Position numbers and translations under genes: made by a program
The notes under the pieces: model-generated
Seen by the model: only the letters and a program-made list of their open reading frames with translations
Databases searched by the model: none
Told to the model about the DNA's origin: nothing
Assembly (NCBI GenBank): GCA_963831105.1
Contig: CAWHOS010000003.1
Location: 930,001 to 994,000 of the forward strand
DNA: 64,000 bases
Source of the DNA: DATFQI01 sp963831105
Lineage (GTDB): Bacteria; Actinomycetota; Thermoleophilia; Solirubrobacterales; Solirubrobacteraceae
Direction of reading: 5' to 3'
Shown here: positions 7,591-15,826 of the stretch, in pieces
Numbering within the stretch: position 1 is the first letter of the stretch
Layout: every line of letters starts with the position of its first letter

Positions 7591-8642
7591 CCCCCTCCAT
7601 CCCCCGCACCCTGTTCGTCGCCCGCAGCAACGGCGGCATCGCCTGGTACCGCGTCGTGCTCCCCGCGACCGTGCTCGGCGCCGACTGGATCGCCGTCAAC
7701 GGCAAGCCGCCGAAGCTCGACTACGTCACCGGGGTCACGCCGCGTCGTCTCGGCCTGGCGGACTTCGCCGACTACGAGGTCGTCGTGCTCCAGCAGCCGG
7801 TCGGCGAGGAGTGGCTGCGCGCGATCCGCGACCTGCAGGCGCGCGGCACCACAGTGCTGTTCGAGATCGACGACTACCTGCAGGCCGTCCGCAAGATCGA
7901 GACGCACGAGCTGTCGGGCCACATGAACCGCGAGTGGCTGCGCCAGGCCGAGCTGAACATGCGGATCGCCGACGGGATCATCTGCTCGACGCCGTACCTG
8001 GCCCGCCGCTACCGCAAGTTCAACGAGCAGCTGTGGGTGTGCCAGAACGGGATCGACCTCAAGCGCTACGCCTACGGGCGGCCGCCCAATGGCGGGCCGG
8101 TCACGATCGGCTGGGCCGGCGGCGTCGGCCACATCGCCTCCGTGCGGCGCTGGCTGCCGGCCGTCGCGGCCGTGCTGCGGGCCCGCCCCGACGTGCGCTT
8201 CAGCACCGTCGGCTCCGCGTTCGCGGACGAGCTCGTCGACGAGTTCGGCGCCGAGCGCTGCCGCAGCCTCCCGTTCGCCCCGCTGGAGATGTACCCGGCG
8301 TCCGTGAGCACGTTCGACCTCGCGCTGGCGCCGTCGGGCAACAACAACCTGTTCCGCGGCAAGAGCGACCTGCGCTGGCTCGAGGCGAGCGCGCTCGGCA
8401 TCCCCGTCGTCGGCGACCCCGAGGTCTATCCGGACATCGAGGACGGCGTGACCGGGCTGGCGGCGGCGACGGCCGAGGAGGCCGAGGCCGCGATCCTGCG
8501 GCTCGTCGACGACGCCACCGAGCGGCGCCGCCTCGGCGAGGCCGCCCGCGCGCATGTGACCGAGCACCGCCGGATCGAGGTCGCGGCCCGCGCCTGGGCG
8601 GAGGTGCTGGGAGAGGTCGCCGGCGACCGGGTCGCCGCATGA
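7587..8642 (+). CDS. GT-B (family 4-like) glycosyltransferase
   Basis: A 351-residue protein with the two-Rossmann layout of GT-B enzymes. The N-terminal half carries FEIDDYL and VCQNGIDLKRY (the usual linker between halves). The C-terminal half has TIGWAGGVGHI and the donor-binding block GKSDLRWLEASALGIPVVG, where the Glu of the EAS segment takes the EX7E-type role. It overlaps both neighbours by four bases, forming a three-gene unit with the GT-A enzyme and the methyltransferase. A role in flagellin or surface glycan assembly is inferred from context. Confidence 0.82.
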   Translation: MTPSIPRTLFVARSNGGIAWYRVVLPATVLGADWIAVNGKPPKLDYVTGVTPRRLGLADFADYEVVVLQQPVGEEWLRAIRDLQARGTTVLFEIDDYLQAVRKIETHELSGHMNREWLRQAELNMRIADGIICSTPYLARRYRKFNEQLWVCQNGIDLKRYAYGRPPNGGPVTIGWAGGVGHIASVRRWLPAVAAVLRARPDVRFSTVGSAFADELVDEFGAERCRSLPFAPLEMYPASVSTFDLALAPSGNNNLFRGKSDLRWLEASALGIPVVGDPEVYPDIEDGVTGLAAATAEEAEAAILRLVDDATERRRLGEAARAHVTEHRRIEVAARAWAEVLGEVAGDRVAA

Positions 8643-10724
8643 GCGCCGTCCCCGGCGCGCTGCGCCTGGCCGACTTCGCTCTCGACGCGGCGACGGGCGT
8701 TCGCGTCCTGCCCGGCGAGCTGGGCACCACCTCCTACCGCGACGGCGCCGAGCAGTACCTGCTCGACGGGCTCGCCGCGACCGGCGACCGCTCCGTGGGC
8801 TCGGAGGCCGTCGCCGCGCTGGTGCGCGACTGGCCGTCGCTCTACCACCTCAGCCCCTACCGCTCGACGCTGTTCGACTGCCTCGGCCTCGAGGGCCTGG
8901 CGGGCCGCCGCGTGCTCGAGCTGGGCGCCGGCTGCGGCGTGATCACGCGCTGGCTGGGCGAGCGCGGTGCCGAGGTGCACGCGATCGAGGGCGGCCTGAG
9001 CCGCGCCGAGGTCGCCCGCGCGCGCACGGCAGGCCTCGACGGCGTCGAGGTCTACGCCGGCAACTTCTCCGCGCTCGACGAGGCCGGCGGCTTCGACATG
9101 GTCACGCTGATCGGGGTGCTCGAGTACAGCCACCTCTACCACCCCGAGCTCACGGATCCCGCGGCCGCCGCGGCGGCCAACCTCGACCTCGCGGCGCGCG
9201 CGCTCGGCGACGAGGGCGTGCTCGTGCTCGCGATCGAGAACCGCATGGGCCTGAAGTACCTCAACGGCGCCGGCGAGGACCACACGGGCCGCCTGTTCGA
9301 GGGGATCCAGGGCTACCCGCAGCCGGGCTCGCCCGTCACCTGGAGCCTGCGCGAGCTGCACCGGCTGCTCGGCGACGCGGGCTTCGGCACCGTCGACACG
9401 CTCGTGCCCGTACCCGGACTACAAGCTGGCGACGACGATCGTCAACCCCGAGCGCTGCGGCGACGCGGAGCACATCCACAACTGGCTGCTGGCGCCCGCG
9501 CCGGACCGCGGAGGCGCGCGGCGGCCGACGAGCTACTCCGAGTCGCTGGCGATCCGCGAGGTCGCGCGCGCCGGCCTGCTCGCCGAGCTCGCCAACTCGC
9601 ACCTGGTGCTCGCCTACCGCGGGGACGCCGAGGCGTCGCGCGAGCGGCTCGGGATCGACCTGGGCTGGAGCGCGCGCCACTACTCGCTCGACCGCCGGCC
9701 CGGCCTGCGCAAGCGCCTGACGCTCGAGCAGGGCGAGGTCGCCTGCGACACGCGCCCGCTCGGCGAGCCCGAGCCCGAGGTCGACGCCGTCCGCGCCGCG
9801 CTCGCGGACTACGGGATCTCCTTCGAGGCTGCCGCGGACGCGCACGTCCCCGGCGACCTCGCGATGCTCGAGGTGTTCGAGGCGATCGCCGCCGAGGGCC
9901 TCGGCCCCCGCTACTCGGCCCTGCTGCGCGAGCACCGCGCCTGGCTGATCGCGCGCTTCGGCGTCGGCGAGGCCGGGGAGCTGCCGCTCGTCTCCGGCGA
10001 GGCGTTCGACGCCACCTGGTGGAACGTCGTGCTCGCGCACGGCACGGGCGAGCGCGTCGTGATCGACCGCGAGTGGCGGCTCTCGCACCCGATCCCCGCC
10101 GACTACGTGCTGTGGCGGATGCTGACCGTCTTCTTCACGCACCACGCCGTCCAGCTCGGCCCGGACGTGGCCGGCCGCGACGTCGCCGAGCTGGTGCGGG
10201 ACGGGCTCGAGCGCGCCGGCGCGACCGTCGGCGGCGCCCAGCTCCAGGCCTTCCAGGAGACCGAGCGCGCGCTGCTGGGAGGCATCCAGGCCGGGCCGCT
10301 GCCCGAGGGCCGCTGCGAGCCGCTCGCCCGCTGGGGCGGCCTCACCGACGCCCCGCGGTCGTTCACGGTGCTCGCGTTCGCCGACGAGGTCGCCGATCGC
10401 CCCGCGCTGCTCGCGGGCTACGCGCGCCATTTCCGCGCCGGCGACGCGGCGACGCTCGTGCTCTACGCGCCGGGCGCCCCCGACGCCGAGGCGGGCGCGC
10501 TCGCCGAGGCCGCGATCGCCGCGGCCGGGATCGGCGAGGACGGGCCGGACATGATGCTGCTGACCGCCGCGGCCGGCGCGGAGTCCGAGGCGGCGATCGC
10601 CGCGACCTCCACCGCGCTGCTCTCCGAGCGCAGCGGCGGCGGCCCGTTCGCCCTGCTCCCCCGCTGCGGCGTCGACGACGTGGCCGACCTGCGCCCGTTC
10701 GCCGAGGCGGTCTGGGCGGGCTGA
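8639..10724 (+). pseudogene. Large SAM methyltransferase-domain protein, one-base insertion
   Basis: Residues 1-257 hold a class I SAM-dependent methyltransferase domain with motif I VLELGAGCGVITRWLGERGA and motif-II-like FDMVTLIGVLEYSH. An extra G at 9410 then shifts the frame. From 9411 the reading continues as YPDYKLATTIVNPE for another 437 residues with no second family I can name; it contains WWNVVLAHG and VIDREWRL. Corrected length is about 694 residues. Two-part proteins like this occur in O-antigen and S-layer glycan clusters, where the methyl group caps a chain. Its start overlaps the upstream glycosyltransferase and its stop overlaps the CHAP gene. Confidence 0.78.
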
Positions 10725-11323
10725 TGAGCATCGACGCCACCCTCGCCCGCATCGCGGAGCTCCAGTCCGTGCTCGCCCCGCCCGTCCCGGCGACCGGCGG
10801 GACGGCCGCGCCGACCGCGTTCGCCTCCCAGCTGCAGGCGGCCTCGCCCGTGGCGACCGCCGCCGCGCTCCCGGGCGCCGGAACGGGCGCCGGTCAGGCG
10901 ATGCTCAACCTCGTGCGCAACGAGGTCGGCGTGGCCGAGCAGCCGCCCGGCTCCAACGACGGCGCCCGCATCGCCCAGTACCGCCAGGCGACGGCCGGCT
11001 CCGGCGTCGGGCCGTGGTGCGCGTACTTCGTCTCCTGGGCCGCCCGCGAGTCCGGCGTGCCGATCGGCGACGCCGGGCAGGGCTTCGGCCGCGTCGACGA
11101 CGTCTGGTCCTGGGCCGAGCGCTCGGGCAAGGCGATCCCGGCCGCCGGCGCGCAGCCGCAGCCCGGCGACCTGATCGTGTGGGACGAGCACATCGGCATC
11201 GTCGAGTCCGTCGGCGCGGACGGCACCGTCAACACGATCGAGGGCAACTCGTCCGACTCGGTCGCCCGGCGCAGCTACGGCGCCGGCGGCGGCGGCGCCA
11301 TCGGGTACGTCCGGCTCGGCTAG
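10724..11323 (+). CDS. CHAP-domain peptidoglycan hydrolase, probable flagellar type
   Basis: A 199-residue protein. The N-terminal 60 residues (IDATLARIAELQSVLAPP, then AFASQLQAA) look like the short adaptor found on muramidases in actinobacterial flagellar clusters. Residues 60-199 are a CHAP amidase/endopeptidase domain with catalytic Cys in PWCAYFVSWAARESG and His in DLIVWDEHIGIVES. Such enzymes cut the wall locally; in a flagellar setting that would open a path for the rod, as FlgJ does in proteobacteria. There is no clear signal peptide, which fits export through the flagellar apparatus, though this is inference. Its ATG overlaps the preceding stop. Confidence 0.75.
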   Translation: MSIDATLARIAELQSVLAPPVPATGGTAAPTAFASQLQAASPVATAAALPGAGTGAGQAMLNLVRNEVGVAEQPPGSNDGARIAQYRQATAGSGVGPWCAYFVSWAARESGVPIGDAGQGFGRVDDVWSWAERSGKAIPAAGAQPQPGDLIVWDEHIGIVESVGADGTVNTIEGNSSDSVARRSYGAGGGGAIGYVRLG

Positions 11324-11338
11324 GAGTAGGCTCGGGCC

Positions 11339-11533
11339 ATGCCCGATCCCACCACCGAAGGCATGCGGCTCGACCAGATCGAGCGCGCCAGCCGCGAGAA
11401 GCAGCAGGCGGAGGAGGCCGAGGATGCGGCGGCGGAGGAGGCGCACGCCGCCCGCGCGACCAAGGCCGACTATCTGCGCGAGAAGCTCGCGGAGCGCGCG
11501 AAGGCCGAGGACGAGGCCGGCATCGGCGACTGA
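11339..11533 (+). CDS. Small charged helical protein
   Basis: A 64-residue protein beginning MPDPTTEGMRLDQIERAS and made almost wholly of Ala, Glu, Lys, Arg and Asp in helical order, probably a single long helix or coiled coil. No known family is evident. It sits 15 bases after the CHAP gene, in the same direction. The composition is not random for this GC content (few Pro and Gly), which supports coding. Confidence 0.5.
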   Translation: MPDPTTEGMRLDQIERASREKQQAEEAEDAAAEEAHAARATKADYLREKLAERAKAEDEAGIGD

Positions 11534-11562
11534 GGCGGCCGTCGCCGGGTAGGTTCCCGGCG

Positions 11563-11856
11563 ATGAGCGAGCACGACGACCGCCAAGACCACGACGCCAA
11601 GGCCGACGAGCTCGAGCGCGAGCTCGACGAGATGGAGGAGCGCTCCGAGAAGCTCGGCGACGAGATCGGGGGCGCCGGCGAGGACTGGGAGCGCCGCAAG
11701 GCCGACGAGAGCGTGCCTGGCGCCACGGGAGAGCCGGGCGAGGGCGACGAGGACGACGAGGATGGCGCCGCGGACGACGGCGCGGAGCTCGACTTCGGCC
11801 GCGCGCTCGCCGAGGACGACGGCGGCGACGCCGACGCCGACGCCGAGAAGGGCTAG
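11563..11856 (+). CDS. Small acidic helical protein
   Basis: A 97-residue, highly acidic protein starting MSEHDDRQDHDAKADELERE. Residues 12-45 should form a coiled coil; the last third is an Asp/Glu/Gly tail, probably disordered. I do not recognise a family. The stop at 11854-11856 directly abuts the purM stop on the other strand (GGCTAGCTAC), leaving no terminator space. Confidence 0.55.
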   Translation: MSEHDDRQDHDAKADELERELDEMEERSEKLGDEIGGAGEDWERRKADESVPGATGEPGEGDEDDEDGAADDGAELDFGRALAEDDGGDADADAEKG

Positions 11857-12930
11857 CTACGCCCCGAGGCCGTCCGGCCCGCCGGCGATGCCGAGCGGCG
11901 GGACCGTGATGCGGTCGGGCTCTGCGGTGATCGTGCCGATCCGCCGCGCACCCGGGTGGTGGCGGGCGAGCAGCTCGACCGCGGCCGCCTCGTCGGCCTC
12001 CGGCACGACCACGGCGAAGCCGCAGCCCATGTTGAAGACCTCCCACATCTCGGGCTCCGCGACGTCGCCCAGCTCGCGCACGAGCCCGAACACCGGCGGC
12101 GCCGGCAGCGGGTCGGAGATCTCGAAGCCGACGTCCGCGTGCAGGCGCAGCAGGTTGAGCAGCCCGCCGCCCGTGATGTGCGCCAGGCCGCGGACCTCGG
12201 CGCCGGAGCCCAGCAGCTCGAGGATCGCGCGCACGTAGATCACCGTCGGCTCGAGCAGCACGTCGGCCACGGAGTCGCCGCCGAGGGCGGGCGGCGCGGC
12301 GTCGAGCGCGAGGCCGCCATCGCCGAGCAGCGCGCGGCGGGCCAGCGAGAAGCCGTTGGAGTGCAGGCCGGAGGACGGCAGGCCGATCAGCGCGTCGCCG
12401 GGGGCGCAGGCCGCGCCGGTGATCACCCGGTCCAGTGGGACGGTGCCGAAGCAGGCGGCCGTGAGGTCGAACCCGTGCGGCGACGGGTGGCCGCGGATCA
12501 GCTCGGGCAGGATCGCGACCTCGCCGCCCGGGATCTCGACCCGCGCGGCCTCGGCGCCCGCCTTCAGCCCGGCGCCGATCGCGGCCATCACCGCCTCGTC
12601 GGCGCGCTCGACGGCCAGGTAGTCCAGCACCGCGAACGGCTCGGCGCCGACGCAGATCACGTCGTTGACGTTCATCGCGATGCAGTCGATCCCGACCGTG
12701 TCGTAGCGGCCGGTCTGCTCCGCGACGATCAGCTTCGAGCCGACGCCGTCGGTGCCGACGGCGATGCCGAGGTTCGGCGCCACCTCGAGCACGGCCGCGT
12801 AGTGGCCGGAGCCCAGGACGGAGCGCGAGGCGCGCCCGATGTCGATCGTCTTGAGGACGCCGACGAGCGCGGCGACGGCGCGGTCGGCCGCGCCCGTGTC
12901 GACGCCGGAGGAGGCGTAGGCGGCGGTCAT
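11857..12930 (-). CDS. purM: Phosphoribosylformylglycinamidine cyclo-ligase (AIR synthase)
   Basis: PurM makes aminoimidazole ribotide from FGAM with ATP in purine synthesis. The 357 residues match family length and carry YASSGVDTGAADRAV at the start, GTDGVGSKLIVAEQTGRYDT (ATP/Mg region), DCIAMNVNDVICVGAEP, and the C-terminal HITGGGLLNLLR and FNMGCGFAVVV segments. It is the last gene of a minus-strand run and overlaps the undecaprenyl-diphosphatase stop by ATGA. No other purine gene is nearby, so it is isolated from the rest of the pathway. Confidence 0.97.
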   Translation of the reverse strand: MTAAYASSGVDTGAADRAVAALVGVLKTIDIGRASRSVLGSGHYAAVLEVAPNLGIAVGTDGVGSKLIVAEQTGRYDTVGIDCIAMNVNDVICVGAEPFAVLDYLAVERADEAVMAAIGAGLKAGAEAARVEIPGGEVAILPELIRGHPSPHGFDLTAACFGTVPLDRVITGAACAPGDALIGLPSSGLHSNGFSLARRALLGDGGLALDAAPPALGGDSVADVLLEPTVIYVRAILELLGSGAEVRGLAHITGGGLLNLLRLHADVGFEISDPLPAPPVFGLVRELGDVAEPEMWEVFNMGCGFAVVVPEADEAAAVELLARHHPGARRIGTITAEPDRITVPPLGIAGGPDGLGA

Positions 12931-13703
12931 CGCCGCCCATTGTGGCGGACGCCGAGGACGGCGGCCGCGAGCGCCGTGCGGTACGCAGCCCAGACGGCGG
13001 CCGGGGGCTCCGCCCGGCGCGCGAGCGAGCGCGCCGCCGCGGTCGAGAGCGCGGCCGCCAGCGTGCCCGCGCCGAGTGCCGCCAGCGCGTCCGCGGACGG
13101 CTGCCGGCGCGCGAGCCGCACGCCCTTGAGCACCGTCGCGCCCGCGAGCACGGGCAGAGCGGTCTCCGCCGCCAGCTCGGCGGCCGCGGCGCGCGTGAAC
13201 CCGCGCGCCCGCGCCGCGGCCCGCACCGCGCCGCTGCGCGAGACTCCCGGCGCCAGCGCGGCGGCCTGCGCCAGCCCGAGCGCGAGCGCGTCGGCGAGGT
13301 CCGCCTCCGCGGCCGCGCGCGCCTGCGGGCGCCGGTCCGCCGCGACGAGCGCGACCGAGCCCGCGAGCAGGCCGGCGGCCATCGCCCCCGGAGCCGACAG
13401 CCGCCGCTCCACCGGACCCTCGAGCAGGAGCCCGGCGAGCGCCGCGGGCACCGTGGCGACGGCCAGCGGCGCCAGCCGGTCGCGGCCCGGCAGCCCCGCC
13501 GCGGCCAGCGCGAGCGCGCTGCCGGCGTGCAGCGCCACGGCGAGCTCCTTGCGGCCGGCCGCGTCGAGCCGCGCGTAGCCGCGCAGGCGGGCGCCGATCA
13601 GCTCGACGTGCGCCGTCGAGGAGACGGGCAGCAGCTCCGCCGGCCCCTGCAGGAGGCCGAGCGCGACGGTGTCGGCGAGGCGGGGCTCAGCCCGCGGCCG
13701 CAC
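12927..13703 (-). CDS. uppP: Undecaprenyl-diphosphatase (UppP/BacA family)
   Basis: A 258-residue membrane enzyme that converts undecaprenyl diphosphate to the monophosphate, recycling the lipid carrier for peptidoglycan and surface glycans. Both family motifs are visible: GLLQGPAELLPVSSTAH (usually GLxEGxTEFLPVSSTGH) and APGVSRSGAVRAAARARGFTR (usually PGxSRSG). The Gly-to-Ala and Thr-to-Ala changes in the first motif make it a divergent member. The sequence is unusually Ala-rich with several membrane spans. The GTG start at 13703 overlaps the dedA 3' end by 17 bases; no later start keeps the first motif. Confidence 0.85.
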   Translation of the reverse strand: MRPRAEPRLADTVALGLLQGPAELLPVSSTAHVELIGARLRGYARLDAAGRKELAVALHAGSALALAAAGLPGRDRLAPLAVATVPAALAGLLLEGPVERRLSAPGAMAAGLLAGSVALVAADRRPQARAAAEADLADALALGLAQAAALAPGVSRSGAVRAAARARGFTRAAAAELAAETALPVLAGATVLKGVRLARRQPSADALAALGAGTLAAALSTAAARSLARRAEPPAAVWAAYRTALAAAVLGVRHNGRR

Positions 13704-14319
13704 GCTTGTTCCGGCGCGCCCTGACGAGCAGGTAGGCGGCGCCGATCACGATCATGGCCGCGACCGCGTAGTCGACGTAGTGCAGGCTGTCCTTCCAGGA
13801 CTCCCACTGATCGCCGACCTGCTTGCCGATGAACGTGAGCATGAAGATCCACGGGATGCAGCCGAGCGTGGTCAGCACCGTGAAGCGCCAGAACGGCATC
13901 CGCGCCACGCCGGCGGGCAGCGAGATGAAGGTGCGGATGATCGGCAGCATGCGCGTGAAGAAGACCGTGGCCGAGCCGTAGCGCTCGAACCAGCGGTCCG
14001 CCCACTGCAGGTGCGACGGCTTGATGTGCAGCTTCGCGCCGTGCTTCTCGAGGATGTCGACGCGCCCGTAGTAGCCGACCGCGTAGGCGATCCAGGAGCC
14101 GACGAGGTTCGCCACCGTGCCCGTCGCGACGACGGCGAACATCGAGTACTTGCCCTCGGAGACGTTGAAGCCCGCGAACAGGAAGGTCGTCTCGGACGGG
14201 ATCGGGATGCAGGCGCTCTCGGCGACCATCAGCAGGAAGATCCCCGGCAGCCCCATCGCGTCGATCACGTCGACGGCGAACTGCACGATCGGATCGGTCA
14301 GCGACGCGACGACGAGCAC
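13687..14319 (-). CDS. DedA-family membrane protein (VTT/SNARE-associated fold)
   Basis: A 210-residue DedA protein with several membrane segments. Family hallmarks are ESACIPIPSETTFLFAG near residue 33, the GSWIAYAVGYYGR stretch, and FFTRMLPIIRTFISLPAGVA near residue 120. DedA proteins help maintain membrane potential and pH, and some return undecaprenyl phosphate across the membrane. The latter would match the adjacent undecaprenyl-diphosphatase gene, with which it overlaps. Confidence 0.92.
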   Translation of the reverse strand: MLVVASLTDPIVQFAVDVIDAMGLPGIFLLMVAESACIPIPSETTFLFAGFNVSEGKYSMFAVVATGTVANLVGSWIAYAVGYYGRVDILEKHGAKLHIKPSHLQWADRWFERYGSATVFFTRMLPIIRTFISLPAGVARMPFWRFTVLTTLGCIPWIFMLTFIGKQVGDQWESWKDSLHYVDYAVAAMIVIGAAYLLVRARRNKRAAAG

Positions 14320-14349
14320 GGCTAGCGAGGGTAGCGGCGGTGCCTGGGA

Positions 14350-14856
14350 TCAGGCGGGGTTGCCCGGCGGCTCGACGCGCGGCAGCGTGAGCGAGGTGAT
14401 GCGCTGCTTGGCGCGCTCCGAGGGGCGCTTGACCGCGGTCTTGGGCCGCAGCATCTTGAGGATCATGACCGCCTGGTCCACGTTGGCGGCCAGCGCCGGC
14501 CGGTGGGCGACCTCCCACGAGCCCAGCCGCGAGGCGACGTCGGCGGGCGAGCCGGCGACGATCATCTCGCCGCGGCGGGCGCGCAGCTCGCGGGCGGCGT
14601 TGACCAGCGCGGCGAGCGCCTCGTCGGAGACCTCGGCCACGCCGGAGAGGTCGGCGATCAGCCAGCGCACGCCCGCGGCGAGCGCGCCGTCGATCCGCCG
14701 CGCCAGCTCGGGGGTCGTCGTGGCATCGACCGTTCCGCGCACCTCGACCTGGTGCACGACGTCGTCGAGCCGATGCTCACGGATCGAGATCGCGCCCGGC
14801 GACACGATGGCACGAAGGGATTGCGAGGTGAACACGCCGATTGGAAGGGTACGCAC
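14350..14856 (-). CDS. STAS-domain protein, anti-sigma factor antagonist-like
   Basis: A 168-residue protein whose middle (about 30-125) is a STAS domain: VRGTVDATTTPELARRIDGA, then VRWLIADLSGVAEVSDEALA. In SpoIIAA-type antagonists a phosphorylated Ser follows the DLSG...DSSGL segment; here the matching position reads VSDEAL, so a phosphorylatable Ser is present. The last 40 residues are basic and unlike the family. No anti-sigma factor kinase is nearby. The start is uncertain: GTG 14856 is used, but a start a few codons later is possible. Confidence 0.7.
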   Translation of the reverse strand: MRTLPIGVFTSQSLRAIVSPGAISIREHRLDDVVHQVEVRGTVDATTTPELARRIDGALAAGVRWLIADLSGVAEVSDEALAALVNAARELRARRGEMIVAGSPADVASRLGSWEVAHRPALAANVDQAVMILKMLRPKTAVKRPSERAKQRITSLTLPRVEPPGNPA

Positions 14857-14900
14857 GCTCCGGGCGGAGCGTCAATCCGTGGTGTACCCCATGCAGGCCG

Positions 14901-14933
14901 AAGACCCACCCGCGAGTCGCGCGGGCGGGTCTT
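14901..14933 (-). terminator. Hairpin terminator after the secreted protease gene
   Basis: A 14-bp stem with one mismatch (arms 14901-14914 and 14920-14933) around a 5-base loop. It sits 22 bases past the minus-strand protease stop. The left arm begins AAGACCC and the right ends GGGTCTT, giving a short A/T edge on both sides, so it can work in either direction. Confidence 0.6.
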
Positions 14934-14955
14934 CAGAGCTCGGATCGGTGCGGGT

Positions 14956-15765
14956 CTACGGCAGCAGCGGGCCCGTGAAGGCCTCGGTGCCGTTGGCGAG
15001 CGTGACGCCGGCGCCGTTGGCGTTCGCGTAGGCCAGCTCGCGCGACAGGTCGCCGACGCCGTTGGCGCCGACCTTGGGCGCGATCTGCAGCGTGCTCAGG
15101 ACGCCGAAGGCCTTGCCGTCGCGGTTGATGAACGCGCTGCCGGAGTCACCCGGGATGCCGGGGGTGACCGTGTAGACCTCGTGGCTCCAGCCGTTGCCGG
15201 TCTGGCCCAGCGACAGGCCCTCCTTCGGGCTGAGCTGGGTGATGCCCAGGCGCAGCGAGGAGTTGCCGTAGGAGAGCACCTTCTCGCCCTGGGCGACGGT
15301 GTCGGTGATGCCGGTCGGGCCGCCCCAGAACGGGATCGACGGGTTGACCTTGCCGTAGTCGGCCGGGTCGAGCTTCACGAGCGCGAAGTCGTTGTAGGCG
15401 CAGGTGTCGGGGTTAGACTCGCCGTTGGCCTGCATGGCCAGCCAGGAGTTGTAGACCATGGTGCCCGGTCGGCTGGCGCCCTCGACCTCGACGGGCGTGC
15501 CGAGCGGCTGGGAGCCGGAGTCGCAGCCGTCGGTCTCGGTGCTGCCGCCGGTGCCGGAGCAGTGCGCGGCCTGGCCGAGGTACACGTTGTTCGCACCGTC
15601 GAAGAAGACGAAGTTCGAGGTGCACTGACCACCCTCGGTGACCGTCTGGACGCCGGGGTGGATCGCGGCGGAGTCGGCGGGCGCCCAGGTGGGCTCCGCG
15701 GCGGCCGGGGCCGCGATGGCGAGCGTCGCCACGATCGTGGCGACGATGACGTGGGGCATCTTCAT
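14956..15765 (-). CDS. Secreted trypsin-like (S1) serine protease
   Basis: A 269-residue protein with a clear signal peptide (KMPHVIVATIVATLAIAAP, cleavage near AAAE). The catalytic triad is visible: His in GQAAHCSG, Asp in YNDFALVKL, Ser in PGDSGSAF. Cysteines in the GGQCTSN, AAHC, DGCDSG and DTCAYN segments could form two disulfides. It resembles the chymotrypsin-like extracellular proteases of soil actinobacteria. It is transcribed alone, with a terminator after it and a divergent aminotransferase gene 61 bases upstream. Confidence 0.9.
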   Translation of the reverse strand: MKMPHVIVATIVATLAIAAPAAAEPTWAPADSAAIHPGVQTVTEGGQCTSNFVFFDGANNVYLGQAAHCSGTGGSTETDGCDSGSQPLGTPVEVEGASRPGTMVYNSWLAMQANGESNPDTCAYNDFALVKLDPADYGKVNPSIPFWGGPTGITDTVAQGEKVLSYGNSSLRLGITQLSPKEGLSLGQTGNGWSHEVYTVTPGIPGDSGSAFINRDGKAFGVLSTLQIAPKVGANGVGDLSRELAYANANGAGVTLANGTEAFTGPLLP

Positions 15766-15826
15766 GACGGCTGCAACGACATCGCGCGCGGGAACTTGCG
15801 GAAAGTGCTCCCTCTAGGCTGGTCGG

